From Pelagibacteraceae bacterium AG-439-F23 (GTDB lineage: Bacteria > Pseudomonadota > Alphaproteobacteria > Pelagibacterales > Pelagibacteraceae), in the NCBI GenBank assembly GCA_003212415.1, contig QCPT01000001.1, positions 38,953 to 102,952 on the forward strand: 64,000 nt of DNA, read 5' to 3'. Below, one piece after another: positions 8,624 through 20,205 of this stretch. A model generated the notes under the pieces. The model was not told the DNA's origin and ran no database searches. It was given only the letters and a program-made list of their open reading frames with translations. Each line of letters opens with the position of its first letter. Position 1 is the stretch's first letter. Made by a program: the position numbers and the translations under genes.

Positions 8624-10776
8624 TTTTTCTTTCCTTTTTGCGCTCTAGTTCCGGGCATTCCCATAGTTGATCTTCCTTTAGGATAGATTTTATTATTTTG
8701 ACTGTATTTTTTTACTTTTGGATTAAGTGTAATCTCTAATTCAGTACTTTCAAGTTTTCTAATTTCATCTCTAATTTTAGCGGCTTCTTCAAACTCTAGG
8801 TTGCTTGCGGATTCTTTCATCTTTTTATTTAAAGCTTTAAGGTGTTTTTTAAGATTTCCACCAATATTTTCTGAAGTTCCAACTTTTACATAATCTTTCT
8901 CATAAACACTTTCTAAAATATCGCTAATTTCTTTTTTGATTGTAGTGGCGCTAATTTTATTTTTTTTGTTATATTCTAATTGAATATTTCTTCTTCTATC
9001 TGTTTCCTTAATTGCTTTTTTAATACTTTTAGTTTCCTTGTCGGCATACAAAATTACTCTACCATCTAAATTTCTTGCAGCTCTTCCAATTGTTTGAACA
9101 AGTGAAGTTTCAGATCTTAAAAAACCTTCTTTATCAGCGTCTAATATTCCAACTAGAGCGCATTCAGGTATATCAAGACCTTCTCTTAATAAGTTAATCC
9201 CAACCAAAACATCGAATACACCCAATCTTAAATCTCTCATGATTTCTATTCTTTCAAGAGTGTCTATATCAGAGTGTAAATATCTAACTTTAATTCCATT
9301 TTCGTGAAGATATTCGGTTAAATCTTCAGCCATTTTTTTTGTTAAAGTTGTAACCAATACTCTATGGTTTTTTTCTATTGTTTTTCTACACTCATGCATT
9401 AAATCATCAACTTGATTTTTTGCAGGTTTTATTTCTACAGGGGGATCAATCAATCCAGTTGGACGAATAACTTGATCAATAAATTTTCCTTTTGTTTGTT
9501 CTAACTCCCAAGGTCCAGGGGTTGCAGAAACAAAAACAGTTTGAGTTCTCATTAAATCCCATTCTTCAAATTTTAATGGCCTATTGTCCATACAAGAAGG
9601 AAGTCTAAATCCATATTCTGCTAGTGTACTTTTTCTTGATCTATCACCCTTAAACATTCCATTTAATTGTGGAACTGTCACATGACTTTCGTCAACAAAT
9701 ATTAAAGTATTATCAGGAAAATACTCAAATAGAGTAGGTGGTGGTTCGCCAGCTTTTCTTCCTGATAAAAATCTAGAATAGTTTTCAATTCCAGCACAAG
9801 TTCCGGTCGCTTCAATCATTTCTAAATCAAACTTAGTTCTTTCTTCCAATCTTTGAGCTTCTAGTAATTTATTTTCGTTTTTATGTTTTTTTAAAGTTAA
9901 TTCTAATTCTTTTCTAATTTTTATTACCGCTTGTTCTATCGTTGGTTTTGGGGTTATGTAATGACTATTTGCATAGACTTTTATTAAGTTTAATTCTCTT
10001 ACTTGATCACCTGTTAATGGATCAAATTCTTCAATTTTTTCAAGTTTGTCACCAAACAAACTTAACCTCCAAGCTCTATCCTCTAAATGTGAAGGAAAAA
10101 TTTCTAAATATTCTCCTCTAGCTCTAAAAGTTCCTCTAAAAAAATTTTGATCATTTCTTTTATATTGAAGAGCAACTAATGATTTTATTATTTGCTCTCT
10201 GTTATAATCATTATTTTTTTTAAGAGTTAAAGTCATCTTGCTATAGGCCTCAACCGAACCAAGTCCATAAATACAAGATACGCTGGCAACAATTAAAACA
10301 TCGTCTCTTTCAAGAAGAGATCTTGTTGCAGAGTGTCTCATTCTGTCTATTTGTTCGTTAATTGAAGCTTCTTTTTCAATGTATGTGTCTGATCTTGGCA
10401 CATATGCTTCAGGTGTGTAATAATCATAATAAGACACAAAATATTCAACAGCATTATCTGGAAAAAATGTTTTCATCTCTCCATAAAGCTGTGCTGCTAA
10501 AGTTTTATTTGGCGCCAAAATTAAAGCTGGCCTATTTGTTTCTTCAATAATTTTTGCCATGGTGAAGGTTTTTCCAGATCCAGTGACACCAAGTAAAACC
10601 TGATTAAATTCATTTTTGTTTGCACCCTTGACTAATTTTTTAATTGCTTCAGGCTGATCTCCTGCAGGCTTAAAGTCAGATTTAATTTTAAACTTTTTTC
10701 CACCCTCGAGTTTTCCAGCAATTTCTGGATTTTTGCTCTGTATATCTGTAATTAAATCTTGATAAGTATTTTGCAT
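8605..10776 (-). CDS. uvrB: Excinuclease ABC subunit B
   Basis: UvrB is the damage-verifying helicase-like subunit of nucleotide excision repair that hands DNA to UvrC. The 723 residues include Walker A GVTGSGKT at 63-70, the beta-hairpin with a tyrosine cluster ([16 protein letters not shown]), a DESH box ([11 protein letters not shown]), the helicase C motifs ([24 protein letters not shown]) and a C-terminal UVR motif ([16 protein letters not shown]). All key motifs look intact. It leads the minus-strand unit that ends with pgsA and is divergent from aspC across 36 bp. Confidence 0.98.
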   Translation of the reverse strand: MQNTYQDLITDIQSKNPEIAGKLEGGKKFKIKSDFKPAGDQPEAIKKLVKGANKNEFNQVLLGVTGSGKTFTMAKIIEETNRPALILAPNKTLAAQLYGEMKTFFPDNAVEYFVSYYDYYTPEAYVPRSDTYIEKEASINEQIDRMRHSATRSLLERDDVLIVASVSCIYGLGSVEAYSKMTLTLKKNNDYNREQIIKSLVALQYKRNDQNFFRGTFRARGEYLEIFPSHLEDRAWRLSLFGDKLEKIEEFDPLTGDQVRELNLIKVYANSHYITPKPTIEQAVIKIRKELELTLKKHKNENKLLEAQRLEERTKFDLEMIEATGTCAGIENYSRFLSGRKAGEPPPTLFEYFPDNTLIFVDESHVTVPQLNGMFKGDRSRKSTLAEYGFRLPSCMDNRPLKFEEWDLMRTQTVFVSATPGPWELEQTKGKFIDQVIRPTGLIDPPVEIKPAKNQVDDLMHECRKTIEKNHRVLVTTLTKKMAEDLTEYLHENGIKVRYLHSDIDTLERIEIMRDLRLGVFDVLVGINLLREGLDIPECALVGILDADKEGFLRSETSLVQTIGRAARNLDGRVILYADKETKSIKKAIKETDRRRNIQLEYNKKNKISATTIKKEISDILESVYEKDYVKVGTSENIGGNLKKHLKALNKKMKESASNLEFEEAAKIRDEIRKLESTELEITLNPKVKKYSQNNKIYPKGRSTMGMPGTRAQKGKKKWKQIK

Positions 10777-10800
10777 ATATTAAACAACGTATTAAAATAA

Positions 10801-12000
<1,200 letters not shown>

Positions 12001-12003
12001 ATT

Positions 12004-12663
12004 ATGAAAACAGCATTATTGTTTGGTTCATCGGGGCTAGTTGGAGGCCACCTTCTTAGACAATTAATTGAAAATAGTGAATATTCAAAAATAAAGATAT
12101 TTGTTCGTTTAGAACCTGAAATTAATGATCCAAAATTAGAAATTATTAAAACTAATTTTAATAATTTAGAACATCATAGAGAAGATATTAAAGGTGATGA
12201 CTGTTTTTTTTGTATTGGCACAACAAAGCAAAACTCCCCTAATAAAGATGAGTATAGAAGAATTGAATTGGATATGCCCAAACAAATTGCTCAAATTGCA
12301 AAATCAAATTCAGTGAACTCGTTTGTTTTTGTCTCTTCTGGATTTGCAGATCCTAAAAGTTCAGGAGATTATTTAAGATACAAAGGTGAAGTTGAGGAAG
12401 AACTAAAAAAACTAAATTTTTTAAAACTTGGAATAATGAGACCATCCTTTTTATTAGGCAATAGAAAAGAAAAAAGAGTTGGTGAAAAAATAGGTATATT
12501 TTTATTTAAATTACTTTCACCTTTATTTGTAGGACCTTTAAAGAAAATGAAACCAATTCACTCCAAAAAAGTTGCAATAGCCATGATAAATGTGACTCAA
12601 AGAGATTATGAACAAACTATTTTTGAGTCTAATGAAATTGTTGAGGCCAGTTTTTCCATATAA
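12004..12663 (+). CDS. NAD(P)-binding Rossmann protein, HTATIP2-like
   Basis: A 219-residue atypical short-chain dehydrogenase. It opens with the nucleotide-binding motif LFGSSGLVGGHLL and continues with a CFFCIGTTK strand and FVFVSSGFAD, ending with a GIMRPSFLLG segment. This pattern matches the NAD(P)H-binding proteins related to HTATIP2/TIP30 and yeast YMR315-type proteins. Substrate and pathway are unknown. It lies 3 bp after aspC and converges on trxB with a 2-bp gap. Confidence 0.75.
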   Translation: MKTALLFGSSGLVGGHLLRQLIENSEYSKIKIFVRLEPEINDPKLEIIKTNFNNLEHHREDIKGDDCFFCIGTTKQNSPNKDEYRRIELDMPKQIAQIAKSNSVNSFVFVSSGFADPKSSGDYLRYKGEVEEELKKLNFLKLGIMRPSFLLGNRKEKRVGEKIGIFLFKLLSPLFVGPLKKMKPIHSKKVAIAMINVTQRDYEQTIFESNEIVEASFSI

Positions 12664-12665
12664 AT

Positions 12666-13610
12666 TTAAGAAGATAAATATTTTTCAGCTTCTAGGGCAG
12701 CCATACATCCCATTCCCGCAGCAGTTACTGCCTGTCTAAAAATTTTATCTTTCACATCTCCTGCAGCGAAAACTCCAGGTATATTAGTTTCTGTAGAGTC
12801 TGATTTTGTTTTTAAATAACCTTCTTTGTCCATATCTAATTGATCTTTAAAAAGTTCAGTTGCTGGGTCATGTCCAATTGCTATAAAAAGACCATCTATT
12901 TTTAATTCTTTAATATCGTTAGTTTTTACATTTTTAATTTTTAGACCTTTTACATTCTTAGGTTCTTCATCGCCAATTACTTCTTCAACAACGCTATCCC
13001 AAATAATTTCAATTTTTTTATTTTCCATTAATTTTTTTTGAAGTAGTTTTTCCGCTCTTAATTCATCTCTTCTGTGAATCAATTGTACTTTCGATGCAAA
13101 TTTTGTAAGAAACATTGCCTCTTCAACTGCAGCATTTCCTCCACCCACAACTGCTACTGTTTTTTCTTTAAAGAAAAATCCATCACATGTTGCACATGCG
13201 GATACTCCAAATCCTCTAAATTTTTGTTCAGAATCAATATTTAACCATCTTGCTTGAGCTCCAGTTGAAATAATAATTGAGTCCGCAGTATATTTCTGGC
13301 CACCATCCCCAACTGCCTCAAATGGTTTTGATTTTAAATTTACAGAGGCGATATGATCTTCAATCATTTCAGTTCCAACTGCCTCAGCTTGTTCTTTCAT
13401 TTGTTCCATTAACCAAGGTCCTTGAATTACTTCTGCAAAACCTGGATAATTTTCAACATCAGTAGTTGTTGTTAATTGACCACCCGGCTCCATGCCATGT
13501 ACTAAAATAGGTTTTAGCATTGCCCTTGCAGCATAAACAGCAGCTGTGTATCCAGCGGGACCGGATCCAATTATTAACACTTTTGTGTGTTTAGTTGGAT
13601 TTTGACTCAT
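12666..13610 (-). CDS. trxB: Thioredoxin-disulfide reductase
   Basis: An FAD enzyme that reduces thioredoxin with NADPH. The 314-residue protein has the FAD motif GSGPAG at 15-20, the redox-active pair Cys139-Ala-Thr-Cys142 within the NADPH domain, the NADPH motif VVGGGNAAVEEA and the C-terminal FAD motif GVFAAGDV. Length and motif order are those of the low-molecular-weight bacterial enzyme. It provides a useful contrast to the related protein at 61427, which lacks the CxxC pair. Divergent from the ELM1-like gene across 21 bp. Confidence 0.97.
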   Translation of the reverse strand: MSQNPTKHTKVLIIGSGPAGYTAAVYAARAMLKPILVHGMEPGGQLTTTTDVENYPGFAEVIQGPWLMEQMKEQAEAVGTEMIEDHIASVNLKSKPFEAVGDGGQKYTADSIIISTGAQARWLNIDSEQKFRGFGVSACATCDGFFFKEKTVAVVGGGNAAVEEAMFLTKFASKVQLIHRRDELRAEKLLQKKLMENKKIEIIWDSVVEEVIGDEEPKNVKGLKIKNVKTNDIKELKIDGLFIAIGHDPATELFKDQLDMDKEGYLKTKSDSTETNIPGVFAAGDVKDKIFRQAVTAAGMGCMAALEAEKYLSS

Positions 13611-13631
13611 ATCAAAGCTATATAATGATTA

Positions 13632-14570
13632 ATGACTAAATTAAAAGGTCTTTTATTAACTGAAGGAATGCATGGCATGATAAGCCAAGTAGAAGGTTTG
13701 GCCAAAGCATTAGATATTGATTTTACTCACCATAAAGTTGAACTAAATAGTTTTTGGAAATTAATACCACCTAAATTTACACCAGTTTCAAATATTACTT
13801 TCAATTCAATCGGTTCAAAAGATTTTGATATTATAATTTCCTGTGGAAGAAAAAGCGTAATTCCATCAATCTGTCTTAAAAAAAATTCTAAAAAAAAAGT
13901 TTACAATATTCATATTCAAGATCCCAAAGTATCTTTAAAAAATTTTGATTTTATTGTAGCCCCGGAACACGATGGACTAGCTGGCGAGAATGTAATTTTA
14001 TCAAAAGGATCAATTCATTACTTAACTAATGAAGAAATAGTTAATAATCATGAATATTTGACTGAAAGATTGAATAAAGAAAAGGAATATTTAGCACTCA
14101 TTCTTGGAGGTCCTAATAAATACTATGATTATAGTGATCAAAATTTAAAAATTGTTTTCGATAAAGTTAAAAGCATAGTGGAAAAAAATAACTTACAAGC
14201 AGTAATTGTTCCTTCAATAAGAACACCCAAAAAAACAATTGATCTTTCGTATAATTACTTCGGACAAGATCATTTAGTTATTAAACATATAGATAAAAAA
14301 GCTTATTTATGTAGTTTGTCATTAGCTAAATATATTGTTATTACATGCGATTCTACATCTATGATTTCAGAAGCGACATTAACCGGGAAACCTATTTATA
14401 TTGCTGAAATTCCAGCAAAGATAAATGATTATAGATTTAGAAGATTTAGGGATTTGTTTAGTAAATTAAATATAGTTAAAAATTTAGATGAAAAAGTTGA
14501 AATTTGGAATTATGAAACTCTAGATGAAACAAATAGAATAGCAAAGGAAATCAAAAGAAAAATATCTTAA
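13632..14570 (+). CDS. ELM1-family (DUF1022) protein
   Basis: A 312-residue protein of the family named for plant ELM1, which recruits a dynamin-like protein in mitochondrial fission. The bacterial members resemble GT-B glycosyltransferases. Supporting features are the N-terminal LLLTEGMHGMISQVEGLAKAL, the VAPEHDGL segment near 116-123, LILGGPNKYY, and the ITCDSTSMISEA block near 238-249, which resembles a nucleotide-sugar binding region. There is no signal peptide. Its stop codon overlaps the start of the oxygenase-like gene (TAATG), so the two proteins are probably made together. The bacterial function is unknown. Confidence 0.8.
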   Translation: MTKLKGLLLTEGMHGMISQVEGLAKALDIDFTHHKVELNSFWKLIPPKFTPVSNITFNSIGSKDFDIIISCGRKSVIPSICLKKNSKKKVYNIHIQDPKVSLKNFDFIVAPEHDGLAGENVILSKGSIHYLTNEEIVNNHEYLTERLNKEKEYLALILGGPNKYYDYSDQNLKIVFDKVKSIVEKNNLQAVIVPSIRTPKKTIDLSYNYFGQDHLVIKHIDKKAYLCSLSLAKYIVITCDSTSMISEATLTGKPIYIAEIPAKINDYRFRRFRDLFSKLNIVKNLDEKVEIWNYETLDETNRIAKEIKRKIS

Positions 14571-15232
14571 TGTCATTTTTAAATTCAGTTCTCAATCAAT
14601 CAAAAAAATATGAAGAACCATTTCCGCATTGGGAATTAAATCAGCCTTTGACAGAAGAACAAGTTAAAGAAATAGTTAGTGCTGATATTGCAAATCCAAC
14701 TGAACATAATCTTAATTATGATGGCACGAGAGCAATTGATGGAGGAGGGCCAGAATTTAGAAAAGGTATTGCTGACGGAGGAAAAGCTTTAAAGTTTAGA
14801 TGTTTTATTACTAAACATAATTCTAACGAATTTCCCAATTTAACAAGTTTAATAAAAGAACTTCAAAACAAACAAACTTGTGAAAAAATTTCAAATCTTA
14901 TAGGAAAAGATTTATCCAATGCATATGTAAGAATTGAAGTTATATGTGATAGGAGGGGTTTTTGGCTTAAACCTCATTGTGATATTAAAGAAAAACTTAT
15001 GTCATGCTTGCTTTTTGTTAATAAGCATAACGAGAGCGAAGAACTTGGAACCGACTTTTATGATAGCAATTTAAAGCGAATAAAAACAATGCCATATAGA
15101 GATAATTATGGATATTTTTTTTCTAGTGGACCAAATACTTGGCATGGAATGGAAAAAAAAGACATAGTTAAAGAGAGAAGATGTCTACAGGTTAATTATG
15201 TTGATTTTAAAACAGATTGGAAAGTAGACTAA
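14570..15232 (+). CDS. 2OG-Fe(II) oxygenase-like protein
   Basis: A 220-residue protein whose C-terminal half shows a double-stranded beta-helix iron site: His136-x-Asp138 in KPHCDIK, distal His192 in NTWHGM and Arg203/Arg204, positioned to bind 2-oxoglutarate, in [10 protein letters not shown]. Nothing in the sequence identifies the substrate. It is translationally coupled to the ELM1-like gene by a TAATG overlap, suggesting a shared pathway, perhaps modification of a glycan or a small molecule. Its stop interlocks with that of carB over 4 bp. Confidence 0.72.
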   Translation: MSFLNSVLNQSKKYEEPFPHWELNQPLTEEQVKEIVSADIANPTEHNLNYDGTRAIDGGGPEFRKGIADGGKALKFRCFITKHNSNEFPNLTSLIKELQNKQTCEKISNLIGKDLSNAYVRIEVICDRRGFWLKPHCDIKEKLMSCLLFVNKHNESEELGTDFYDSNLKRIKTMPYRDNYGYFFSSGPNTWHGMEKKDIVKERRCLQVNYVDFKTDWKVD

Positions 15233-18200
15233 TTTTCCTGAAGAGGTTTTACTTTCAGTTTTTTATTTTTTAATGATTGAATTGCTTCTAAGCACGCATA
15301 CGCGGTTGACATATTAGTACAATATGGAACTTTATTAATTAATGTAGCTCTTCTCAAAGCTCTTGCATCGCTAAGACGATGCTTTCTTTTTCCACCACCA
15401 GTATTAATTACTAAGGCTATTTTTTTTGAATTTAAAACATCTACTATGTGAGGATTTCCTCCACTTACTTTATTTATTTTTTTACATTTAATTCCTTTAT
15501 TTCTAATTGCATTGGTTGTGCCATTGGTGCCACAAAGATTGAAGTTTAATTTTAATAATTTTTTAGCAAGATCAATTATTTCATCTTTATGTGAATCTTT
15601 AACAGATAAAAAAGCCAGGCCTTTAGTCGGTAAAGAGTTTGCTGCAGCTATTTGACTTTTGGCATATGCCATTCCAAAATCATAATCAAATCCCATTACC
15701 TCTCCTGTTGATTTCATTTCTGGTCCAAGAAGAACATCACTATCTGGAAATTTATTAAATGGGAAAACAGCTTCTTTTACGGCAAATTTTTTGTTAGTTT
15801 GATATTTTAATTTATATTTAGAAAGTTTTTCGCCTGCCATAATTCTCGATGCAATTTTAGCCAATGGAACTCCATTAGCTTTTGAAACAAAAGGAACGGT
15901 TCTGCTAGCTCTTGGGTTTACTTCAATCACAAATATTTCATCCTTTTTAATTGCAAATTGGATGTTTAAAAAACCTTTAACTTTTAAAGCTAAAGCTAGT
16001 TTTCTAGTTTGTATTTTTAGTTCTCGTAAAAGATTTTCTTTAATTGATATTGGCGGCAAACAACAAGCAGAGTCTCCAGAATGAATACCTGCTTCCTCAA
16101 TGTGTTGCATAATTCCAGCTACGTAAACATCTTTGCCATCTGAAATAGCGTCAACATCAACTTCCATTGCATTGTTAATAAATTTATCAATTAAAATTGG
16201 ATTTTCTTCTGAAGCTTTAAACGCCTCATTAATGAATTCTTTTAACTGGTTTTTTTCATGAACTATTTCCATCGCTCTTCCGCCAAGTACGTAAGATGGC
16301 CTTATAACTAAAGGCAAACCAATTTTATTAGATATTTTTATTGCTTGATTATAAGTATATGCAATTCCACTTTTAGCTTGTTTTAAATTTAATTCTATCA
16401 GCAAGTTTCTAAATCTGTCTCTATCCTCAGCCAAATCAATAGATGTATATTGCGTTCCTAATATCGGTAATGAATTTTCATACAAAAATTTTGCTAGTTT
16501 AATAGGTGTTTGACCTCCAAATTGAGCGATAATTCCCAATAAATTTCCATTAGATTTTTCTTTTAAAATTATATTGTGAACATATTCTTCAATTAGTGGC
16601 TCAAAATATAGCCTATCACTCGTGTCATAATCAGTTGAAACTGTTTCTGGGTTGCAATTGATCATTATTGTTTCAAAACCATCTTCTTTCAATGCAAAAC
16701 TTGCCTGACAGCAACAATAATCAAACTCTATACCTTGGCCTATTCGATTTGGGCCGCCTCCAAGAATAATTATCTTTTTCTTGTTAGTGGGATTTGCCTC
16801 GCATTCAGTATTTAATGAAAAATTTCTTTGGTAAGTAGAATACATATATGGAGTAAAAGATTTAAATTCAGCTGCACAAGTATCTACTTTTTTAAATACA
16901 GGATAAACTTTTAAAGCAGTTCTTTTTGATCTTACTATTTTTTCTTTTACTCTTGTTAGTTTTGAAAGTTTTTTATCTGAAAATCCTATTGATTTAATTC
17001 TGTTAAACTCATTATAATTTTTAGGTAGGCCTTTTTTTATTATATTATTTTCTTCATCAACTATTTCCTTAATTTGATTTAAAAACCAAGGGTCGACTTT
17101 TGATAAATTATGAACTTTTTGAATAGATATTTTTTTTCTAAAAGCTTCTGCTATTAGAAGTATTTTATTTGGAATGCTAAGCTTTAATTTTTTAATTATT
17201 TCTTTTTTTGAAAAATTAAAAATATTATCTAATCCAGATAAGCCAATCTCGAGTGAAACAAGGGCTTTTTGTAAAGATTCTTTAAAATTTCTTCCAATCG
17301 CCATAGCTTCACCAACTGATCTCATTGATGTTCCAAGGATTGCTTCAGTGTCAGAGAATTTTTCAAATGTAAATCTTGGTATTTTTGTAACCACATAATC
17401 AATAGTTGGCTCAAAAGAAGCTGGAGTTGTCTTGGTAATTTCATTTTTTAATTCATCCAAAGTGTATCCAACAGCTAATTTTGCAGCTACTTTTGCAATT
17501 GGAAAGCCAGTAGCCTTTGATGCTAAAGCAGAAGATCTTGAAACTCTTGGGTTCATTTCAATAATTACCATTCTTCCATTTTTAGGATTTATGGCAAACT
17601 GTACATTAGAGCCTCCAGTTTCTACTCCAATTTTTCTTAAACAAGCAATGGATGCATTTCTCATAACTTGATATTCTTTATCAGTTAAAGTTAAGGCAGG
17701 AGCTATTGTAATAGAATCTCCTGTATGAATTCCCATAGGATCTATGTTTTCTATTGAACAAATAATTATACAATTATCTTTTCGATCTCTCACTACTTCC
17801 ATTTCAAATTCTTTCCAACCTTCTAAACACTCTTCAATTAAAACCTGATTTTTTGGAGACTCGTGGATTCCCTGTTTTACTATTTTAAAAAATTCTTTTT
17901 TAGTTTTAGCAATACCGCCACCTAAACCTCCCAAGGTAAATGAAGGTCTGATGATTGCGGGTAATCCAATTTTTTTTAAACATTTTTCTGCATGCTTAAA
18001 GCTATTTAATATTTCAGATTTAGGTAAATCAATTCCAATATCAGACATATTTTTTCTAAATTTTTTTCTGTCTTCAGCATTTTCAATCGCTTTTGATTTA
18101 GCCCCAATTAATTCAATTTTGTATTTTTTAAGAAGACCAACTTCTTCTGCTTTAATTGCTAAATTTAAAGCAGTTTGACCGCCCATTGTAGGAAGAATTG

Positions 18201-18453
18201 CATCTGGTTTTTCTTTTTTAATTACTTCTTCAAGAACTTCTAACGTGATTGGCTCTATATATGTTTTGTCAGCAACTTCAGGATCAGTCATAATTGTTGC
18301 AGGATTTGAATTGATTAAAATTACTTTATATCCTTCATCTTTAAGAGCTTTGCATGCTTGTGTTCCAGAATAATCAAATTCACATGCTTGGCCGATAATA
18401 ATTGGCCCAGCACCAATGACTAAAATTTTTTTAATATCTTTTCTTTTTGGCAT
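15229..18453 (-). CDS. carB: Carbamoyl-phosphate synthase large subunit
   Basis: CarB uses ammonia delivered by CarA, bicarbonate and two ATP to make carbamoyl phosphate for pyrimidine and arginine synthesis. The 1074-residue protein has two homologous ATP-grasp halves. The first begins with [21 protein letters not shown] and the second with [21 protein letters not shown] methylglyoxal-synthase-like allosteric domain closes the protein. Length is standard. carA ends 23 bp inside the carB start, giving tight coupling. A dihydroorotase-like gene of the same pathway lies at 56.5 kb. Confidence 0.98.
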   Translation of the reverse strand: MPKRKDIKKILVIGAGPIIIGQACEFDYSGTQACKALKDEGYKVILINSNPATIMTDPEVADKTYIEPITLEVLEEVIKKEKPDAILPTMGGQTALNLAIKAEEVGLLKKYKIELIGAKSKAIENAEDRKKFRKNMSDIGIDLPKSEILNSFKHAEKCLKKIGLPAIIRPSFTLGGLGGGIAKTKKEFFKIVKQGIHESPKNQVLIEECLEGWKEFEMEVVRDRKDNCIIICSIENIDPMGIHTGDSITIAPALTLTDKEYQVMRNASIACLRKIGVETGGSNVQFAINPKNGRMVIIEMNPRVSRSSALASKATGFPIAKVAAKLAVGYTLDELKNEITKTTPASFEPTIDYVVTKIPRFTFEKFSDTEAILGTSMRSVGEAMAIGRNFKESLQKALVSLEIGLSGLDNIFNFSKKEIIKKLKLSIPNKILLIAEAFRKKISIQKVHNLSKVDPWFLNQIKEIVDEENNIIKKGLPKNYNEFNRIKSIGFSDKKLSKLTRVKEKIVRSKRTALKVYPVFKKVDTCAAEFKSFTPYMYSTYQRNFSLNTECEANPTNKKKIIILGGGPNRIGQGIEFDYCCCQASFALKEDGFETIMINCNPETVSTDYDTSDRLYFEPLIEEYVHNIILKEKSNGNLLGIIAQFGGQTPIKLAKFLYENSLPILGTQYTSIDLAEDRDRFRNLLIELNLKQAKSGIAYTYNQAIKISNKIGLPLVIRPSYVLGGRAMEIVHEKNQLKEFINEAFKASEENPILIDKFINNAMEVDVDAISDGKDVYVAGIMQHIEEAGIHSGDSACCLPPISIKENLLRELKIQTRKLALALKVKGFLNIQFAIKKDEIFVIEVNPRASRTVPFVSKANGVPLAKIASRIMAGEKLSKYKLKYQTNKKFAVKEAVFPFNKFPDSDVLLGPEMKSTGEVMGFDYDFGMAYAKSQIAAANSLPTKGLAFLSVKDSHKDEIIDLAKKLLKLNFNLCGTNGTTNAIRNKGIKCKKINKVSGGNPHIVDVLNSKKIALVINTGGGKRKHRLSDARALRRATLINKVPYCTNMSTAYACLEAIQSLKNKKLKVKPLQEN

Positions 18454-19624
18454 ATTTTTTTACATCTTTAATAAAATCGTTAAATAAATAATGACTATCT
18501 TGTGGTCCAGGATTTGATTCAGGATGATATTGTACTGAGAACACTGGTTTATTCTTTAATTTAATTCCTTCAATGCAGTTATCAAAAAGTGATTTATGAG
18601 TTATCAGGATATTTTTTTTTAAACTTTCTTTAATAATTTCAAAACCATGATTTTGACTTGTTATTTCAACTTTTTTATTAATTAAATTTTTTACCGGGTG
18701 ATTGGCACCTCTATGCCCAAGCTTCATTTTTTTTGTTTTTGCATTTAAAGCTAAAGCAAGAATTTGATGACCTAAACAAATTCCAAAAACAGGTAAATTA
18801 GAACTAATTAATTTTTGAACAATTGGAATTGCATAAGTTCCTGTTGCTGCTGGATCACCAGGTCCATTTGATAAAAAAATCCCATTTGGTTTTAATTTTA
18901 ATATTTCTTCCGCAGTTTTTTTGCATGAAACTACTTTTACTTCACAATTATAATTTGAAAAATATCTTAAAATATTTTTTTTTATTCCATAATCTATTGC
19001 TACAATTCTTATTGATTTCTTTTTATTTTTTTTAAAACCCTTGCCTTTTTCCCAGGTTTTTAATCCTTTCCAGGTATATGTTTTTTTAGTTGTTACTTCT
19101 TGCGCTAAGTCTAAACCATTTAATCCAGACCATTTAGTAGAGATATTAATTAATTTTTTAATATTAAAATTGCCATTTTTATTGTTTGATATTGTGCCTT
19201 TTGGCGCTCCTTTGTCTCTTATAAAGTTTGTTAAACTTCTTGTATCAAGTCCAGTTATTCCAACTATTTTATTTTTTTTTAACCATTCGTCTAAATTTTT
19301 AAGAGATCTATAATTTGATGGGTTAGTTATTTCAGAATTGAAAATAACTCCTCTGGTCCATATTTTGTCTGATTCTAAGTCTTCATTATTTGTTCCTACA
19401 TTGCCAATATGTGGAAAAGTAAAATTTATTATCTGACCAGCATAAGACGGATCAGATATAATTTCTTGGTATCCTGTTAAAGAAGTATTGAAACAAATTT
19501 CACCAGTTGCATTACCTTCGTAACCTAAGCCAATTCCTTTAAGTATTGATTTGTTTTCAAGAACTAAAATAGCTGGAGAAAATTGAGGTTTAATTGAATT
19601 CTTTTTTTTTCGTTTTGTGGTCAA
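18431..19624 (-). CDS. carA: Carbamoyl-phosphate synthase small subunit
   Basis: The glutamine amidotransferase subunit that feeds ammonia to CarB. The 397 residues comprise the N-terminal small-subunit domain ([20 protein letters not shown]) and a class I glutaminase with nucleophile Cys283 in FGICLGHQ, then HRGANHPV and the HPE of [10 protein letters not shown]. It is the first gene of carAB. The upstream 119 bp, shared with yqeY, must hold its promoter; a 12-bp palindrome sits 4 bp before the start. Confidence 0.97.
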   Translation of the reverse strand: MTTKRKKKNSIKPQFSPAILVLENKSILKGIGLGYEGNATGEICFNTSLTGYQEIISDPSYAGQIINFTFPHIGNVGTNNEDLESDKIWTRGVIFNSEITNPSNYRSLKNLDEWLKKNKIVGITGLDTRSLTNFIRDKGAPKGTISNNKNGNFNIKKLINISTKWSGLNGLDLAQEVTTKKTYTWKGLKTWEKGKGFKKNKKKSIRIVAIDYGIKKNILRYFSNYNCEVKVVSCKKTAEEILKLKPNGIFLSNGPGDPAATGTYAIPIVQKLISSNLPVFGICLGHQILALALNAKTKKMKLGHRGANHPVKNLINKKVEITSQNHGFEIIKESLKKNILITHKSLFDNCIEGIKLKNKPVFSVQYHPESNPGPQDSHYLFNDFIKDVKKYAKKKRY

Positions 19625-19628
19625 TTAC

Positions 19629-19640
19629 AACTCATGAGTT
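19629..19640. repeat. 12-bp perfect palindrome upstream of carA
   Basis: AACTCATGAGTT reads the same on both strands and lies 4 bp from the carA start codon. It could bind a regulator or be incidental. No second copy was noticed. Confidence 0.35.
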
Positions 19641-19743
19641 AAAGGTTAATACAATAAAACCTAAATTTCCGCAACACATCTAATATAAATAAAAAAAAAA
19701 TTTTTTCTTTTGAACAAAATTGTCTATACAGTAAATTAAAAAA

Positions 19744-20205
19744 ATGAGTTTAAGAGAAAAAATCGAAACTGACTATAAAAACGCATTAAAATCAAAAGAT
19801 AAAAATAAAATATCAACTTATAGGTTAATATTATCAGGCATCAAAGACCTTGATATTAACAATCGATCTGGACCCGATAAAAAAGAAACAGATGAAAACG
19901 ATATTAAAAAATTGCTTAAAAAGATGATTAAACAAAGATCCGAATCGATTGATGTTTATAAAAAAAGCAATCGAAATGATTTATTAGAAATAGAACGGGG
20001 CGAGGTTAATGTTCTTTCAGAATATCTTCCCAAGCAACTTGGAGAAGAAGAAACAAGAAAACTTTGCTCAGAAATAATTGAGAGAACAGGAGCTTCATCA
20101 ATTAAAGATATGGGAAAGGTTATGGGAGAATTAAAAAAAAATCATTCTGATGACATAGACTTTTCAAAAGCAGGCTCAATTTTAAAGGAAATATTAAATA
20201 AGTAA
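19744..20205 (+). CDS. YqeY/GatB-related domain protein
   Basis: A 153-residue alpha-helical protein of the YqeY family, related to the C-terminal tRNA-binding part of GatB. The N-terminal SLREKIETDYKNALKSKDK and the C-terminal DMGKVMGELKK motif are family hallmarks. The function is unproven; a tRNA or amidotransferase role is inferred from homology. It starts the yqeY-dnaG-rpoD unit, an order seen in many bacteria, and its stop codon overlaps the dnaG start (TAATG). Confidence 0.88.
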   Translation: MSLREKIETDYKNALKSKDKNKISTYRLILSGIKDLDINNRSGPDKKETDENDIKKLLKKMIKQRSESIDVYKKSNRNDLLEIERGEVNVLSEYLPKQLGEEETRKLCSEIIERTGASSIKDMGKVMGELKKNHSDDIDFSKAGSILKEILNK

